From GWE2-51-13 sp942492825 (lineage in GTDB: Bacteria > Bacillota_I > Bacilli_A > Erysipelotrichales > Erysipelotrichaceae): a stretch of 64,000 nt of DNA. The stretch spans positions 248,001 through 312,000 of the forward strand of contig OW818635.1 in assembly GCA_942492825.1 (NCBI GenBank). The letters run 5' to 3'. Position numbers and translations under genes: made by a program. Shown here one piece after another: positions 50,812 to 60,455 of this stretch. Position 1 is the stretch's first letter. Every line of letters begins with the position of its first letter. The notes under the pieces were generated by a model, which saw nothing but the letters and a program-made list of their open reading frames with translations, searched no databases and was not told the DNA's origin.

Positions 50812-53436
50812 ATGAGCGTTAAATATGTATACACGTTCTCCGAAGGTAATGGTGGAATGCGCGAACTCTTGGGAGGCAAAGGCGCGAACTTGGCCGAGAT
50901 GACCAATCTCGGGATGCCGGTTCCGTTTGGCTTTACCATTACGACCGAAGCGTGTACCCGTTACTATGACGATAAGGAAACGATCGCACCTGAAATCAAA
51001 GATGAGATTTTCGATTATCTGACCCGTCTGGAAACGACCACGGGAAAACAATTCGGTAATCCGGAAAACCCGTTGTTGGTCTCCGTACGTTCCGGATCCC
51101 GCGCCTCGATGCCTGGGATGATGGACACCATCTTGAACCTTGGCATGAACGACTTGGTTGTCGAAGGCGTCGCGAAACTCACCAACAACCCGCGTTTCGC
51201 TTATGATTCATACCGTCGTTTCATCCAGATGTTCTCCGATGTCGTCATGGAACTTCCGAAACACAACTTCGAAGTCATCATCGACGAAATGAAGGAACAT
51301 CGCGGAATCAAACAGGATACCGATTTCACGGCGGACGATTTGAAAGAAATGGTCGCCAAGTTCAAACAATACTACCGCGAAAACAAGCATTCGGAGTTCC
51401 CGTCGGATCCGCGCGACCAATTGATCGAAGCGGTCAAAGCGGTCTTCCGTTCGTGGGACAATCCGCGCGCGATCTACTATCGCCGCATGAACGATATTCC
51501 TTCGACTTGGGGCACGGCGGTCAACGTCCAATCCATGGTTTTCGGGAACACCGGTGATGATTCCGGGACCGGCGTCGCGTTTACCCGCAACCCCGCCACC
51601 GGCGAAAAGAAACTCTATGGCGAATTCTTGATGAACGCGCAGGGCGAAGATGTCGTCGCGGGCATCCGTACGCCGCAGACGATCGACCAGCTGAAAGATG
51701 TCATGCCGCATGCTTATGACCAATTCGTCGAAATCTGCGATAAATTGGAAGCGCATTACAAAGACATGCAGGATATGGAATTCACCATCGAACACGGAAA
51801 CTTGTTCATGTTGCAGACCCGTAACGGAAAACGTACGGCAGCCGCAGCGTTGAAGATCGCGGTCGATTTGGTTGAAGAAGGCATGATCACCAAAGAAAAA
51901 GCGGTTTTACAGGTCGATCCGAAACAATTGGACGCTCTGCTTCACCCGCAATTCGACGTTGTTAAAATGAAAGACGCGAAACCGATCGGACGCGCATTGC
52001 CGGCTTCGCCGGGTGCCGCTGCCGGACGGGTCGTGTTTACGGCCGCCGATGCGGTCGAATGGAAGAACCGTGGCGAAAAGGTCATTCTTGTTCGTTTGGA
52101 AACTTCCCCCGAAGACATCGAAGGTATGCATGTTTCACAAGGGATCCTGACCGCTCGCGGCGGGATGACCTCGCATGCCGCCGTCGTTGCCCGCGGTATG
52201 GGTACTTGCTGTGTCTCCGGTTGCGGCGACATCAAGTTTAGCGGTAAATCGTTCACCTTAGGCGGACGTGTCATCAACGAAGGCGATTGGATTTCCTTGG
52301 ATGGTACCTCCGGTAACATCTATGGAGAAGCGATCCCGACCGTCCCCGCATCCATCACCGGCGATTTCCGCAAACTGATGGGTTGGGCCGATGAAATCCG
52401 TACTTTAAAAGTCCGTACCAATGCGGATACCCCGAAAGATGCCAAACAAGCGTTTGAATTCGGCGCCGAAGGGATCGGTTTGGTCCGTACCGAACATATG
52501 TTCTTCGAAGGCGAACGTATCAAAGCGATGCGCGAAATGATCGTTTCCAAGACGGTCGAACAACGTTCGAAAGCCTTGGCGAAACTGTTGCCGATGCAAC
52601 GCAGCGACTTCGAAGGAATTTACGAAGCGATGCAGGGCTTCCCTGTGACGATCCGTTACTTGGATCCCCCGTTGCACGAATTCCTGCCGACCGAAGAAGC
52701 CGACATCAAGGCGATCGCCGACGAAATGGGCCTCACTTTCGATGAATTGAAGAGCGTCGTCGTCAGCTTGCATGAATCCAACCCGATGATGGGTCATCGC
52801 GGATGCCGTTTGGCCGTTTCCTATCCGGAAATCGCCGAAATGCAGACCCGTGCCGTTATCGAAGCCGCGTTGAATGTGAAACGTAACCATCCGGATTGGG
52901 ATTTCGTCCCCGAAATCATGATTCCGTTGGTCGGCGAACTGAAAGAATTGAAATACGTTAAAGATATCGTCGTACGTGTCGCCGATGAACTCATCGCCGC
53001 GTCCGGTGTCAATTTGAAATACATGGTCGGTACCATGATCGAAATCCCGCGTGCCGCGTTGTTGGCCGATGAAATCGCGACCGAAGCCGAGTTCTTCTCC
53101 TTCGGTACCAATGACTTGACGCAAATGACGTACGGCTTCAGCCGTGACGATGCCGGAGCGTTCTTGGGTGCTTACTATGACAAGAAAATCTTCGAACAGG
53201 ATCCCTTTGCCCGTTTGGACCAAAACGGCGTCGGTAAACTGGTCTCGATGGCTGCCAAACTCGGGAAGCAAACCCGTCCGGATCTCAAACTCGGGATCTG
53301 CGGCGAACATGGTGGCGACCCCAGTTCGATCGAATTCTGCCACAACGCCGGCTTGACCTATGTGTCTTGCTCGCCGTTTAGAGTTCCGATCGCCCGTTTA
53401 GCCGCGGCGCATGCCGTTCTGAAGGCGAAGAAGTAA
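50812..53436 (+). CDS. ppdK: Pyruvate, phosphate dikinase
   Basis: PPDK interconverts pyruvate, ATP and phosphate with PEP, AMP and pyrophosphate. The 874-residue protein is colinear with the Clostridium symbiosum enzyme: the phosphohistidine in GGMTSHAAVVARGMG is His455, the same number. The N-terminal nucleotide domain begins KYVYTFSEGNGGMRELLGGKGANL, and the PEP/pyruvate TIM barrel at the C-terminus has FFSFGTNDLTQMTYGFSRD, GICGEHGGDP and YVSCSPFRVP. It can run toward PEP for gluconeogenesis from amino-acid-derived pyruvate or toward ATP in glycolysis. Single-gene unit. Confidence 0.97.
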   Translation: MSVKYVYTFSEGNGGMRELLGGKGANLAEMTNLGMPVPFGFTITTEACTRYYDDKETIAPEIKDEIFDYLTRLETTTGKQFGNPENPLLVSVRSGSRASMPGMMDTILNLGMNDLVVEGVAKLTNNPRFAYDSYRRFIQMFSDVVMELPKHNFEVIIDEMKEHRGIKQDTDFTADDLKEMVAKFKQYYRENKHSEFPSDPRDQLIEAVKAVFRSWDNPRAIYYRRMNDIPSTWGTAVNVQSMVFGNTGDDSGTGVAFTRNPATGEKKLYGEFLMNAQGEDVVAGIRTPQTIDQLKDVMPHAYDQFVEICDKLEAHYKDMQDMEFTIEHGNLFMLQTRNGKRTAAAALKIAVDLVEEGMITKEKAVLQVDPKQLDALLHPQFDVVKMKDAKPIGRALPASPGAAAGRVVFTAADAVEWKNRGEKVILVRLETSPEDIEGMHVSQGILTARGGMTSHAAVVARGMGTCCVSGCGDIKFSGKSFTLGGRVINEGDWISLDGTSGNIYGEAIPTVPASITGDFRKLMGWADEIRTLKVRTNADTPKDAKQAFEFGAEGIGLVRTEHMFFEGERIKAMREMIVSKTVEQRSKALAKLLPMQRSDFEGIYEAMQGFPVTIRYLDPPLHEFLPTEEADIKAIADEMGLTFDELKSVVVSLHESNPMMGHRGCRLAVSYPEIAEMQTRAVIEAALNVKRNHPDWDFVPEIMIPLVGELKELKYVKDIVVRVADELIAASGVNLKYMVGTMIEIPRAALLADEIATEAEFFSFGTNDLTQMTYGFSRDDAGAFLGAYYDKKIFEQDPFARLDQNGVGKLVSMAAKLGKQTRPDLKLGICGEHGGDPSSIEFCHNAGLTYVSCSPFRVPIARLAAAHAVLKAKK

Positions 53437-53440
53437 TTCG

Positions 53441-53471
53441 AAAAGCACTTGCATTGGCAAGTGCTTTTTTA
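53441..53471 (+). terminator. Terminator after ppdK
   Basis: A 12-bp stem pairs 53441-53452 with 53457-53468 around ATTG, running into T. Confidence 0.9.
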
Positions 53472-53497
53472 CTCACTACATCAGAAAGAGGGATCAT

Positions 53498-54451
53498 ATG
53501 AACATCGTGATTCTTGATGCCTATACGCTAAATCCCGGCGATTTAAGTTGGGAGAAACTTGAAGTTTTTGGTAATCTTACCATCTACGACCGCACACCTC
53601 TCGATCAAATCGTGACTCGAGCTCAAGAAGCGGATATCCTGCTCACCAACAAAACTCCGCTCAACGCCGAAACGCTACGTCAATTAACACGTACGAAGTA
53701 TATCGGCGTCTTGGCGACGGGATACAATGTGGTTGATGTCGAAGAAGCAAGCCGACAAAACATCACCGTTACCAACGTTCCGGATTATGGCACCAATGCG
53801 GTGGCGCAACATGTATTCGCGTTGTTGTTGGAATTGACGAGTCATGTCGGTCATCATAACCAACAAGTCCAACAGGGAAGATGGTCGCAAAGTTCGGATT
53901 TTTGCTTTTGGGACTTTCCGCTTCTAGAATTATATGACAAGACGTTCGGAGTCTATGGTTATGGACGTATCGGAAAGGCCACCGCAAAAATCGCCATTGC
54001 TTTCGGTATGAATGTACTGGCATATGATCATGATCGAGTCGGACAGGATGGCGACATCGAGAAAGTCGATCTCGAAACATTCCTAAAGAAATGCGATATC
54101 ATCTCCTTGCATGTCCCACTCACATCGCAAACACGTCATATCATCAATGAATCAAGCATCGAAAAAATGAAAGACGGAGTCATGTTGATCAACACGTCAC
54201 GAGGTCCGCTCATCGATGAGATCGCGTTGCGCGATGCACTTCTATCTCAAAAAGTAAAAGCCGCCGGGTTGGACGTGGCTAGCGTCGAACCGATAAGTAT
54301 CGATTATCCTTTACTTGGATTGGACAATTGTATTCTGACACCGCATATCGCATGGGCGCCGATCGAAGCACGTCATCGTTTACTTGATATCGTGGTTAAA
54401 AACCTCGAAGCATATTATCTAGGTGCGCCAATCAACAAAGTGAATCCATAA
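53498..54451 (+). CDS. D-2-hydroxyacid dehydrogenase (NAD-dependent, glycerate-dehydrogenase-like)
   Basis: The 317-residue protein has the two-domain D-2-hydroxyacid dehydrogenase pattern: GVLATGYNVVDVEEASRQNI, the nucleotide loop GVYGYGRIGKATAKIA followed by an acidic residue in AYDHDR, CDIISLHVPLTSQTRHIIN, NTSRGPLIDE with the catalytic arginine region, and LTPHIAWAPIEARHRL with the catalytic histidine. Glycerate or hydroxypyruvate is a common substrate for this branch, but 2-oxoacids from amino-acid catabolism are also possible. Start ATG 53498 follows AGAAAGAGGG. Confidence 0.9.
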   Translation: MNIVILDAYTLNPGDLSWEKLEVFGNLTIYDRTPLDQIVTRAQEADILLTNKTPLNAETLRQLTRTKYIGVLATGYNVVDVEEASRQNITVTNVPDYGTNAVAQHVFALLLELTSHVGHHNQQVQQGRWSQSSDFCFWDFPLLELYDKTFGVYGYGRIGKATAKIAIAFGMNVLAYDHDRVGQDGDIEKVDLETFLKKCDIISLHVPLTSQTRHIINESSIEKMKDGVMLINTSRGPLIDEIALRDALLSQKVKAAGLDVASVEPISIDYPLLGLDNCILTPHIAWAPIEARHRLLDIVVKNLEAYYLGAPINKVNP

Positions 54452-54500
54452 AAAAATGCCATCCGTAATTCCTCGACAGGAGTACGGATGGCATCTTTTT
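54450..54500. terminator. Bidirectional terminator between the dehydrogenase and proV
   Basis: A long stem pairs 54456-54467 with 54483-54494, and the interior can extend it further. T follows on the plus strand (54495-54500) and the A run 54450-54456 gives T on the minus strand, serving both converging genes. Confidence 0.87.
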
Positions 54501-54502
54501 AT

Positions 54503-55684
54503 CTAAATCATCGTGGAAATCACCGAAGCTTTGGTGACGATTCCACGCAGTACGCCGTTTTCGACAACTGCCAACGGGTAGGCTGAGGACACCGCCAACG
54601 GCAAAATCTGCGTGATGATCGCATCGACTTCGACCTTCGGGATTTCTCGAATCAGGAAGTCAAAGACCGATTTCTTCTGTTCGATCGCATCAAGCGCACC
54701 TTGCGCCGTAATCAAACCTTTCAATTGCATCCCGGCGGCCACGACATAGGCGCTAGAAACTCCATTGAGACGCATTTCCTGTAACGCCCGTGCTCCGCCG
54801 TCGGATTCACGTACGACACAGGTTGGTGTTTGCATGATCTGCGAAACACCGATGACTTTGGTTTTGTCGGCGCTGGCGATGAAGGACTCGACATATTCGT
54901 CCGCCGGATTGGAGACCATTTCTTGCGGAGTAGCGACTTGGACCAAACGTCCATCACGTAAAATCGCTACACGATCTCCCAACTTAAACGCTTCGTCCAT
55001 ATCATGGGTAATGAATATGATCGTCTTTTTCAAGCGTCGTTGAATCTGCAACAACTCAAATTGCATTTCTTTTCGGACAAGTGGATCCAAGGCCGAAAAG
55101 GGTTCATCCATCAACAAGATCTCCGTATCGCATGCAAGGGCACGTGCTAACCCGATTCGTTGTTTCATCCCGCCGGAACAGCTATCGATCGATTGGTTTT
55201 CGATGCCTTCCAATCCGACCATCTTCAGCATCTCTCTGGATTTCTCATATCGCGTCGCCTTATCGACACCACGGACTTCCAAACCATAGGCAACATTATC
55301 AAGAACGCTACGATGACTCATCAGTCCGAAGTGTTGAAATACCATAGACACCGTATTGCGTCGAAATTCGATCAACTCTTTACTTTTTAGGTCCAGTATA
55401 TTTTTGCCTTTGTATTCGATGACACCTTCACCGGGTTGATGGAGAAGATTGAAAAACCGTACCAAGGTCGATTTTCCCGATCCCGACAAGCCGATGATGA
55501 CGAATACCTCACCTTGATTGATATCTAGGTTAATGTCATAAAGGGCAACCGTCGCTTTTGTCTTTAGTTTGATTGCGTCTTTGGTTAACCCTGAAGCCGC
55601 AAGCTGCGTCGCTTCTTTTCGGTTCTTCCCATAGATTTTCGTAATGTCTTTTACTTGTAATAGAAGGGTGGAGGATTCGCTCAT
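54503..55684 (-). CDS. proV: Glycine-betaine/proline ABC transporter, ATPase with CBS domains
   Basis: The 393-residue ATPase matches OpuAA/ProV: an N-terminal helix with SGLTKDAIKLKTKATVAL, Walker A GLSGSGKST at about 65-73, FQHFGLMSHRSVLDNVAYGLEVRG, signature CSGGMKQRIGLARAL, Walker B ILLMDEPFSALD, and FITHDMDEA. The C-terminal ~120 residues (from about 275) form two CBS-like modules that sense ionic strength in the family. It overlaps the permease gene by four bases. It drives osmolyte uptake at high salt. Confidence 0.95.
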   Translation of the reverse strand: MSESSTLLLQVKDITKIYGKNRKEATQLAASGLTKDAIKLKTKATVALYDINLDINQGEVFVIIGLSGSGKSTLVRFFNLLHQPGEGVIEYKGKNILDLKSKELIEFRRNTVSMVFQHFGLMSHRSVLDNVAYGLEVRGVDKATRYEKSREMLKMVGLEGIENQSIDSCSGGMKQRIGLARALACDTEILLMDEPFSALDPLVRKEMQFELLQIQRRLKKTIIFITHDMDEAFKLGDRVAILRDGRLVQVATPQEMVSNPADEYVESFIASADKTKVIGVSQIMQTPTCVVRESDGGARALQEMRLNGVSSAYVVAAGMQLKGLITAQGALDAIEQKKSVFDFLIREIPKVEVDAIITQILPLAVSSAYPLAVVENGVLRGIVTKASVISTMI

Positions 55685-56541
55685 TCCGGTTTCTCCTTTC
55701 CTTTCGCCAAACCTTGGCTCAAACGATCCAGCAAGATCGCCACGATGACGACCGCCAGTCCTGAAACCAAGCCGCGTCCCATTTCGATTCGGTTGACGCT
55801 GATCAACACTTCCATGCCGAGTCCGCCTGCGCCGATCATCGAACTGGTCACGACCATCGCCATCGCCATCATCAAAGTTTGGTTCAAACCGGTCAAAATG
55901 GTTTCTTTGGCTTGCGGGATTTGGACTTTAATCAAGGTCTGAATCGAAGTCGACCCAAAAGCTCTCGCGGCTTCGACCACTTCTTCCTCGACTTGCCGGA
56001 TTCCAAGATTGGTAAGCCGGATGATCGGCACGATCGCATAGATTGTCGTCGCTAAAACGGCAGGCGCTTTTCCGAGGCCAAAAAACATGACGGCCGGAAT
56101 CAGGTAAACGAAAACCGGCATCGTCTGCATCGTATCGAGAATCGGTCGTAGAATACGATTGATCCGATCCGAGAATGCCATAAGGATTCCGATCGGAAAA
56201 CCGAAAACGACGGAAAGAAAGACGGATGTTAAGACAATCGATAACGTAATCAACATCAAGTCCCATACCCCGAAAAATCCGATCAAGAAAAGGGCGGAAG
56301 AAAACATCAGACCGGTTTTCCAACTACGTTTGATCGAATAGCCGAGAATGAACACAAGAATTAGATAGACCCACCACGGAAACCAAGCCAAAATCATGTA
56401 TAGGAAGTTGATCATCGCGGTCAGACCGCTTTTAATTCCATCAAAGAAAACTTTGTTTTGGATGGAGAAATCACGGATCACGCGATCGATGCTCTCCAAA
56501 TCCAGTTTTGAGGTAAACGGGAATTTAAACAACCAATCCAT
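55681..56541 (-). CDS. proW: Glycine-betaine/proline ABC transporter, permease
   Basis: The 286-residue permease has six hydrophobic helices, the OpuAB/ProW pattern RPILDTMQTMPVFVYLIPAVMFFG, and the EAA loop EEVVEAARAFGSTSIQTLIKVQIPQA near residue 190 that couples to the ATPase. GAGGLGMEVLISVNR lies near 240. It sits two bases after the binding-protein gene and overlaps proV by four, so the three are one operon. Confidence 0.95.
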   Translation of the reverse strand: MDWLFKFPFTSKLDLESIDRVIRDFSIQNKVFFDGIKSGLTAMINFLYMILAWFPWWVYLILVFILGYSIKRSWKTGLMFSSALFLIGFFGVWDLMLITLSIVLTSVFLSVVFGFPIGILMAFSDRINRILRPILDTMQTMPVFVYLIPAVMFFGLGKAPAVLATTIYAIVPIIRLTNLGIRQVEEEVVEAARAFGSTSIQTLIKVQIPQAKETILTGLNQTLMMAMAMVVTSSMIGAGGLGMEVLISVNRIEMGRGLVSGLAVVIVAILLDRLSQGLAKGKEKPE

Positions 56542-56543
56542 GT

Positions 56544-57539
56544 TTATTCACTCTCCAAGGCGGTCTTAACACGCTGAGCTTGCGCTCCCGTTAACCATGT
56601 ATCCAAGAGTTCAAGATGTTGTTTCAAAAACCAGATCGATGTTTCGATCGCATCGTCACCGGTATCCTGCATGTGCAATAACATCTCGGAGTTCAATGCG
56701 CTATCCGTTTTGTAGTTCTTCAGGAATGTCGCGGCATCCGGATAATCTTCATCAAAGTCGCTGCGAGCGGCGATTGTAACACGGACGGCCGGGAATTCGG
56801 TCTCGCCATTTTGGAAGGTATCTTCGTTGTAAGGTTCATCCTCTAGTAACACGAAATCGTACTTCGCCAACAACCATGTGGGTTCCCAATAATATCCGAC
56901 AATGGGTTCGCCTTTTTCATAAGCGGAAGTCAAGACGCCGGCCAAGGCAGCTTCAGAACCCGGTCTAAAATAGATGAAGTTCTCATCTAGACCATAATGG
57001 TTGTATTTTTTGAATAGGATGTTATCGATTTCCCACCCGGGGATCGCTCCATAGACACGTCCTTTACCTGCATTTTCATCATCTTTAAAGACATGCGGGT
57101 ATTTTTTCAGGTCCGCCACCGTTTTTAAGTCTGGTGCCAAAGCTTGAATACCGCGTGCCGGATCACCTTCGATCACATAACGGGGAACATAGTATCCTTG
57201 CGCGTTATCGTCATAGTTGACGCCATATTCTTCAAACGCGCCACTCGCGACGTCATCGTCATACGGTGCCAAGTTGTCGGTCCATACTTCCATGTAGACA
57301 TCGATTTCACCATCGATTAAAGCTTGGTACGTGATCGCTGTCGAACCGGTGACTTGCGACCAAGTGAAATCGAAGCCTTTTTCAAGGATGTATCCTGCGA
57401 TCGCGTTATGGATTTGGATGCTATCCCATCCCGCATCCGCGAAAACGACGGTTTTATCGCTCTTGTTTTCGGTCGAACAACCCGCGAAAAGTAGCGCGAA
57501 ACTCAAGAAAAGTGCAATAAAAAATGGTTTCTTCTGCAT
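56544..57539 (-). CDS. proX: Glycine-betaine/proline ABC transporter, substrate-binding lipoprotein
   Basis: I start at ATG 57539 (QKKPFFIALFLSFALLFAGC), directly after AGGAGGTAAATTT; the longer frame to 57665 is not used. The lipobox FAGC has its Cys at residue 20. The mature protein has VVFADAGWDSIQIHNAIAGYILEKG, DVYMEVWTDN, and aromatic-rich YYWEPTWLL, which fit the OpuAC/ProX fold in which tryptophans cage the quaternary ammonium. It is a cell-surface lipoprotein of 331 residues and the first gene of the operon. Confidence 0.92.
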   Translation of the reverse strand: MQKKPFFIALFLSFALLFAGCSTENKSDKTVVFADAGWDSIQIHNAIAGYILEKGFDFTWSQVTGSTAITYQALIDGEIDVYMEVWTDNLAPYDDDVASGAFEEYGVNYDDNAQGYYVPRYVIEGDPARGIQALAPDLKTVADLKKYPHVFKDDENAGKGRVYGAIPGWEIDNILFKKYNHYGLDENFIYFRPGSEAALAGVLTSAYEKGEPIVGYYWEPTWLLAKYDFVLLEDEPYNEDTFQNGETEFPAVRVTIAARSDFDEDYPDAATFLKNYKTDSALNSEMLLHMQDTGDDAIETSIWFLKQHLELLDTWLTGAQAQRVKTALESE

Positions 57540-57573
57540 AAATTTACCTCCTGTTTGCCAATACTGACATATT

Positions 57574-57603
57574 ATTATAGACATATAAGTTGGCAGATTA
57601 CAA
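57574..57603 (-). promoter_or_regulatory. Promoter of proXWV
   Basis: On the minus strand TTGTAA (57603-57598), an 18-base spacer and TATAAT (57579-57574). TGCCAA (57556-57561) and TTGGCA (57590-57595) form an inverted repeat around the -10, a possible control site. Confidence 0.6.
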
Positions 57604-57772
57604 CCTTTTGGGAGGAATAATCGGATTTTTATCAGTTTTTCACATTCAGTCACGGAGATAAACATAGCATAGACGAGGATGGATTTCAGTCGAGTATTTC
57701 AGTAATAGTTTCTCAGAATGAACTTAGTCGGCTCAATATTCGGAAATGCATGAGGTGACATTCCGTTATTGT

Positions 57773-57780
57773 GATACAAT
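57773..57780 (+). promoter_or_regulatory. Extended -10 promoter of ald
   Basis: TACAAT at 57775-57780 with a TG-type extension just upstream; no convincing -35. The remaining gap from 57604 holds no gene that I can see. Confidence 0.4.
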
Positions 57781-57806
57781 TAAATTACCAAAGAGGAGAA
57801 CGAAAT

Positions 57807-58919
57807 ATGATCGTCGGATGTGTCAAAGAAATCAAGAAACATGAGTATCGGGTCGGATTGACCCCCCAGCATGCATTTAACTATATCGAACACGGTCACC
57901 GTGTTTTGGTCGAAACGAAAGCAGGGGAAGGTTCCGGTTTTTCCGATGAAGAATACGCCAAATACGGAGCGGAAATCGTTGCGGATGTCCGTGACGTTTG
58001 GGCGACCTGCGAGATGATCATCAAGGTAAAGGAACCGCTACCGGCGGAGTATCCCTTGATGCGTGAAGGACAAATCCTTTTTACCTACTTACATTTGGCG
58101 GCCGATAAGAATCTGACGCTTGCGATGTTGGACCGTAAAGTGACAGGCATCGCCTATGAAACGATCGTCGATCGCCATGGCGGTTTACCGTTATTAAAGC
58201 CGATGAGTGAAATCGCCGGTCGTCTCAGTGTCCAAGAAGGAGCGAAGTATTTAGAGAAACCTTTCGGTGGAGCGGGCGTGCTTTTAGCCGGCGTTCCGGG
58301 TGTTCGCAAAGGTCATGTCATGGTCGTCGGCGGCGGTACCGTCGGTACCAACGCGATCAGTATCGCGATCGGCATGGGTGCGGACGTCAGCGTCTTCGAT
58401 AAAAACATCGATCGTCTAGGCGAACTGGATCATCAGTTCGGTAGCCGGATCCAAACCATTTACAGTACCCCGGCAAGTATTCGGGAATACCTCAAAAAAG
58501 CTGACGTAGTAATCGGTGCAGTATTGATTCCCGGTGCCAGCGCACCAAAAGTCATTTCCAGAGAGATGTTAAGTTTGATGCGCAAAGGCAGCGTTCTCGT
58601 CGATGTCGCGGTCGACCAAGGTGGTTGTTTCGAAACCACACATCCGACTTATCATGACGATCCGACCTTCGAAGTCGACGGGATCGTCCACTATTGCGTC
58701 GCCAACATGCCGGGCGCCGTACCGCGTACTTCCACCCAGGCATTGACCAACGCGACCTTGCGTTATGGTTTATTGATTGCGGATAACGGCGTAAGTAAAG
58801 CATTATTGAAAGATGCCGGCTTGATCGCGGGTATCAATACCTATCAAGGAAAACTCACCTACGAGGCGGTTGCGACCGCGTTGGATTTACCCTTTACACC
58901 CTACACGGAACTTTGTTAG
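57807..58919 (+). CDS. ald: Alanine dehydrogenase
   Basis: I start at ATG 57807 (IVGCVKEIKKHEYRVGLTP), after AAAGAGGAGA. The 370-residue enzyme converts L-alanine to pyruvate and ammonia with NAD+, or the reverse. Seen are EIKKHEYRVGLTP at the N-terminus, the FTYLHLAAD segment with catalytic histidine near 95, LPLLKPMSEIAGRLSVQEGAKYL, nucleotide loop VVGGGTVGTNA near 175, and NMPGAVPRTSTQALTNATL. It fits interconversion of pyruvate and alanine as an ammonia and redox sink, together with alr. Confidence 0.95.
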   Translation: MIVGCVKEIKKHEYRVGLTPQHAFNYIEHGHRVLVETKAGEGSGFSDEEYAKYGAEIVADVRDVWATCEMIIKVKEPLPAEYPLMREGQILFTYLHLAADKNLTLAMLDRKVTGIAYETIVDRHGGLPLLKPMSEIAGRLSVQEGAKYLEKPFGGAGVLLAGVPGVRKGHVMVVGGGTVGTNAISIAIGMGADVSVFDKNIDRLGELDHQFGSRIQTIYSTPASIREYLKKADVVIGAVLIPGASAPKVISREMLSLMRKGSVLVDVAVDQGGCFETTHPTYHDDPTFEVDGIVHYCVANMPGAVPRTSTQALTNATLRYGLLIADNGVSKALLKDAGLIAGINTYQGKLTYEAVATALDLPFTPYTELC

Positions 58920-58931
58920 ACGGGAGTACCT

Positions 58932-60425
58932 ATGTACCATCACTCGGATCTAAAGCGGTTTTACTATTGCCCCCGGTTGTTTTGGAGCGTTAACCGCGAA
59001 CCGCGCGAGGCGTTTCGACGTTACGTACGGATGGATCGTCCGATCAGCGACTGCTTGATCGAGAAACTCAAGATCGAAAATGCGTTTACCGCCGTGCAAG
59101 GCATCGATTGCGCGGTTGTTTTGCGTGCGATGGAATCGCATGATTGGATATTGAAGGGTCGATATGAAGCCGATGGACTGCGCGTCAAAATCCCAGCGTT
59201 ACATAAAACAAGCGAGGGATGGGACGTCTACTTCACATATATGGGAACTTTACCGAAAGCCGACGATGTCCGCTTCTACGCCAATCATTGTTGGGTACTG
59301 ACGCGTAATAACATCACGATCTCCAACATCTATATCGTTCACTTCGACGGAGCGTATACTCGTCGCGGGGAGTTGGATGTCAATGCCTGCCTGCGCGTCT
59401 CGGATTGCTTCTACAAGGCGTCGGGCAAACCGCACATCAATATCACCGACAAGGTCAAAGACAAGATACGTGACCTGAAACCGGCCTTGGACGCGATGTT
59501 TTCGGTGGACTCGTGGGAAGACTATCCGATCACGTTGGAAGAATGCCCTTATTCGGTCAAATGCGACCATTATGAAAAATGTTTCCACAACGAAAAACCT
59601 TTGGAAGACCATTCGGTCGTTTTCTTAAGTCAATCTTCCCATCGTCAAGAAATGATCGAGCTGGGAATCAACCGTTTATCCGACATTCCCCTCGATATGA
59701 TCGAAGGAACACGCGTCCAGTTCGCCCAAATCATGGCGGATCGCTTGGGGGGGTTGTACGCGGATCGTTTCGCGCTGACCGATTGGCTGAAACGGACCCG
59801 ACCGGGACCGATCTCCTTTCTGGATTTCGAATGGGATACCTATGCCTTGCCGCCGTTTGAAGGCATGCATCCTTTCGACGTTCTACCTTTTCAATACTCG
59901 CTGCATGTCCTGGAAAACGGCGTACTGCGTCATATGGAGTTTCTCGGCACGCAGGATTGCCGGTTGGGATTCATCGAAAACCTACTGCGCGAATTACCGA
60001 ATGAAGGAACGATCTATGCCTACAACGCGATGGGCGCCGAGGCGATCCGATTGCGTGAGTTGGCGGAAATGTTTCCGGAATATCAGGTTGAGATCCAAGA
60101 CATCATCGCACGGATGCGCGATTTGGCTGAACCGTTCATCGGTGGGTTGGTCTATGATCTTAAAATGCGGGGCAACTATTCCTTGAAGAAAATCATCTCC
60201 GCCGTTAATCCGGATCTGTCTTATTCTCAACTCTCGATCCAACACGGCATGGAAGCGGTCTATCAATACCGCGAAATGGAAGACTCCGAAGACGAAGATG
60301 ACGGAAGAAGCAAGAAAGAACTGTTGGAGTACTGTTCGATGGATACGTTCGCGATGGTGGAGATATTTCGCTGGCTTACGGAATTAGTCGGGCAAAATCA
60401 CCTATCGAAGCGAAATATTGATTAA
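58932..60425 (+). CDS. DUF2779-type protein: Cas4/RecB-like Fe-S nuclease region plus DUF2779
   Basis: The 497-residue protein begins with FYYCPRLFWSVNREP, resembling the start of Cas4/RecB-like nucleases, and has a cysteine cluster ECPYSVKCDHYEKCFH near 195-210 that could bind an Fe-S cluster with the first Cys. The C-terminal half from about 290 has the DUF2779 features: ISFLDFEWD (acidic pair near 298), PFDVLPFQYSLHVLENG, AYNAMGAEAIRLRELA, MRDLAEPF and RGNYSLKKIISAV. An RNase-H-like nuclease fold is thought likely for DUF2779. It follows ald by 12 bases. No CRISPR array is in the window, so a DNA-repair or defence role is only possible. Confidence 0.75.
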   Translation: MYHHSDLKRFYYCPRLFWSVNREPREAFRRYVRMDRPISDCLIEKLKIENAFTAVQGIDCAVVLRAMESHDWILKGRYEADGLRVKIPALHKTSEGWDVYFTYMGTLPKADDVRFYANHCWVLTRNNITISNIYIVHFDGAYTRRGELDVNACLRVSDCFYKASGKPHINITDKVKDKIRDLKPALDAMFSVDSWEDYPITLEECPYSVKCDHYEKCFHNEKPLEDHSVVFLSQSSHRQEMIELGINRLSDIPLDMIEGTRVQFAQIMADRLGGLYADRFALTDWLKRTRPGPISFLDFEWDTYALPPFEGMHPFDVLPFQYSLHVLENGVLRHMEFLGTQDCRLGFIENLLRELPNEGTIYAYNAMGAEAIRLRELAEMFPEYQVEIQDIIARMRDLAEPFIGGLVYDLKMRGNYSLKKIISAVNPDLSYSQLSIQHGMEAVYQYREMEDSEDEDDGRSKKELLEYCSMDTFAMVEIFRWLTELVGQNHLSKRNID

Positions 60426-60455
60426 AATGATTCTATAGAAAAGCGAGGTGGCAAC

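Noticed and set aside
52405..53343. 312-codon open frame on the minus strand inside ppdK
   Set aside because: It mirrors the codon pattern of ppdK (His/Phe/Asp/Arg-rich shadow), has no ribosome site, and ppdK itself is colinear with the known enzyme.
57604..57806. Riboswitch before ald
   Set aside because: No recognised aptamer core or terminator/antiterminator pair; only a -10-like element is visible.
58932..60425. CRISPR-Cas locus suggested by the Cas4-like motif
   Set aside because: No repeat array and no other cas genes anywhere in the window.
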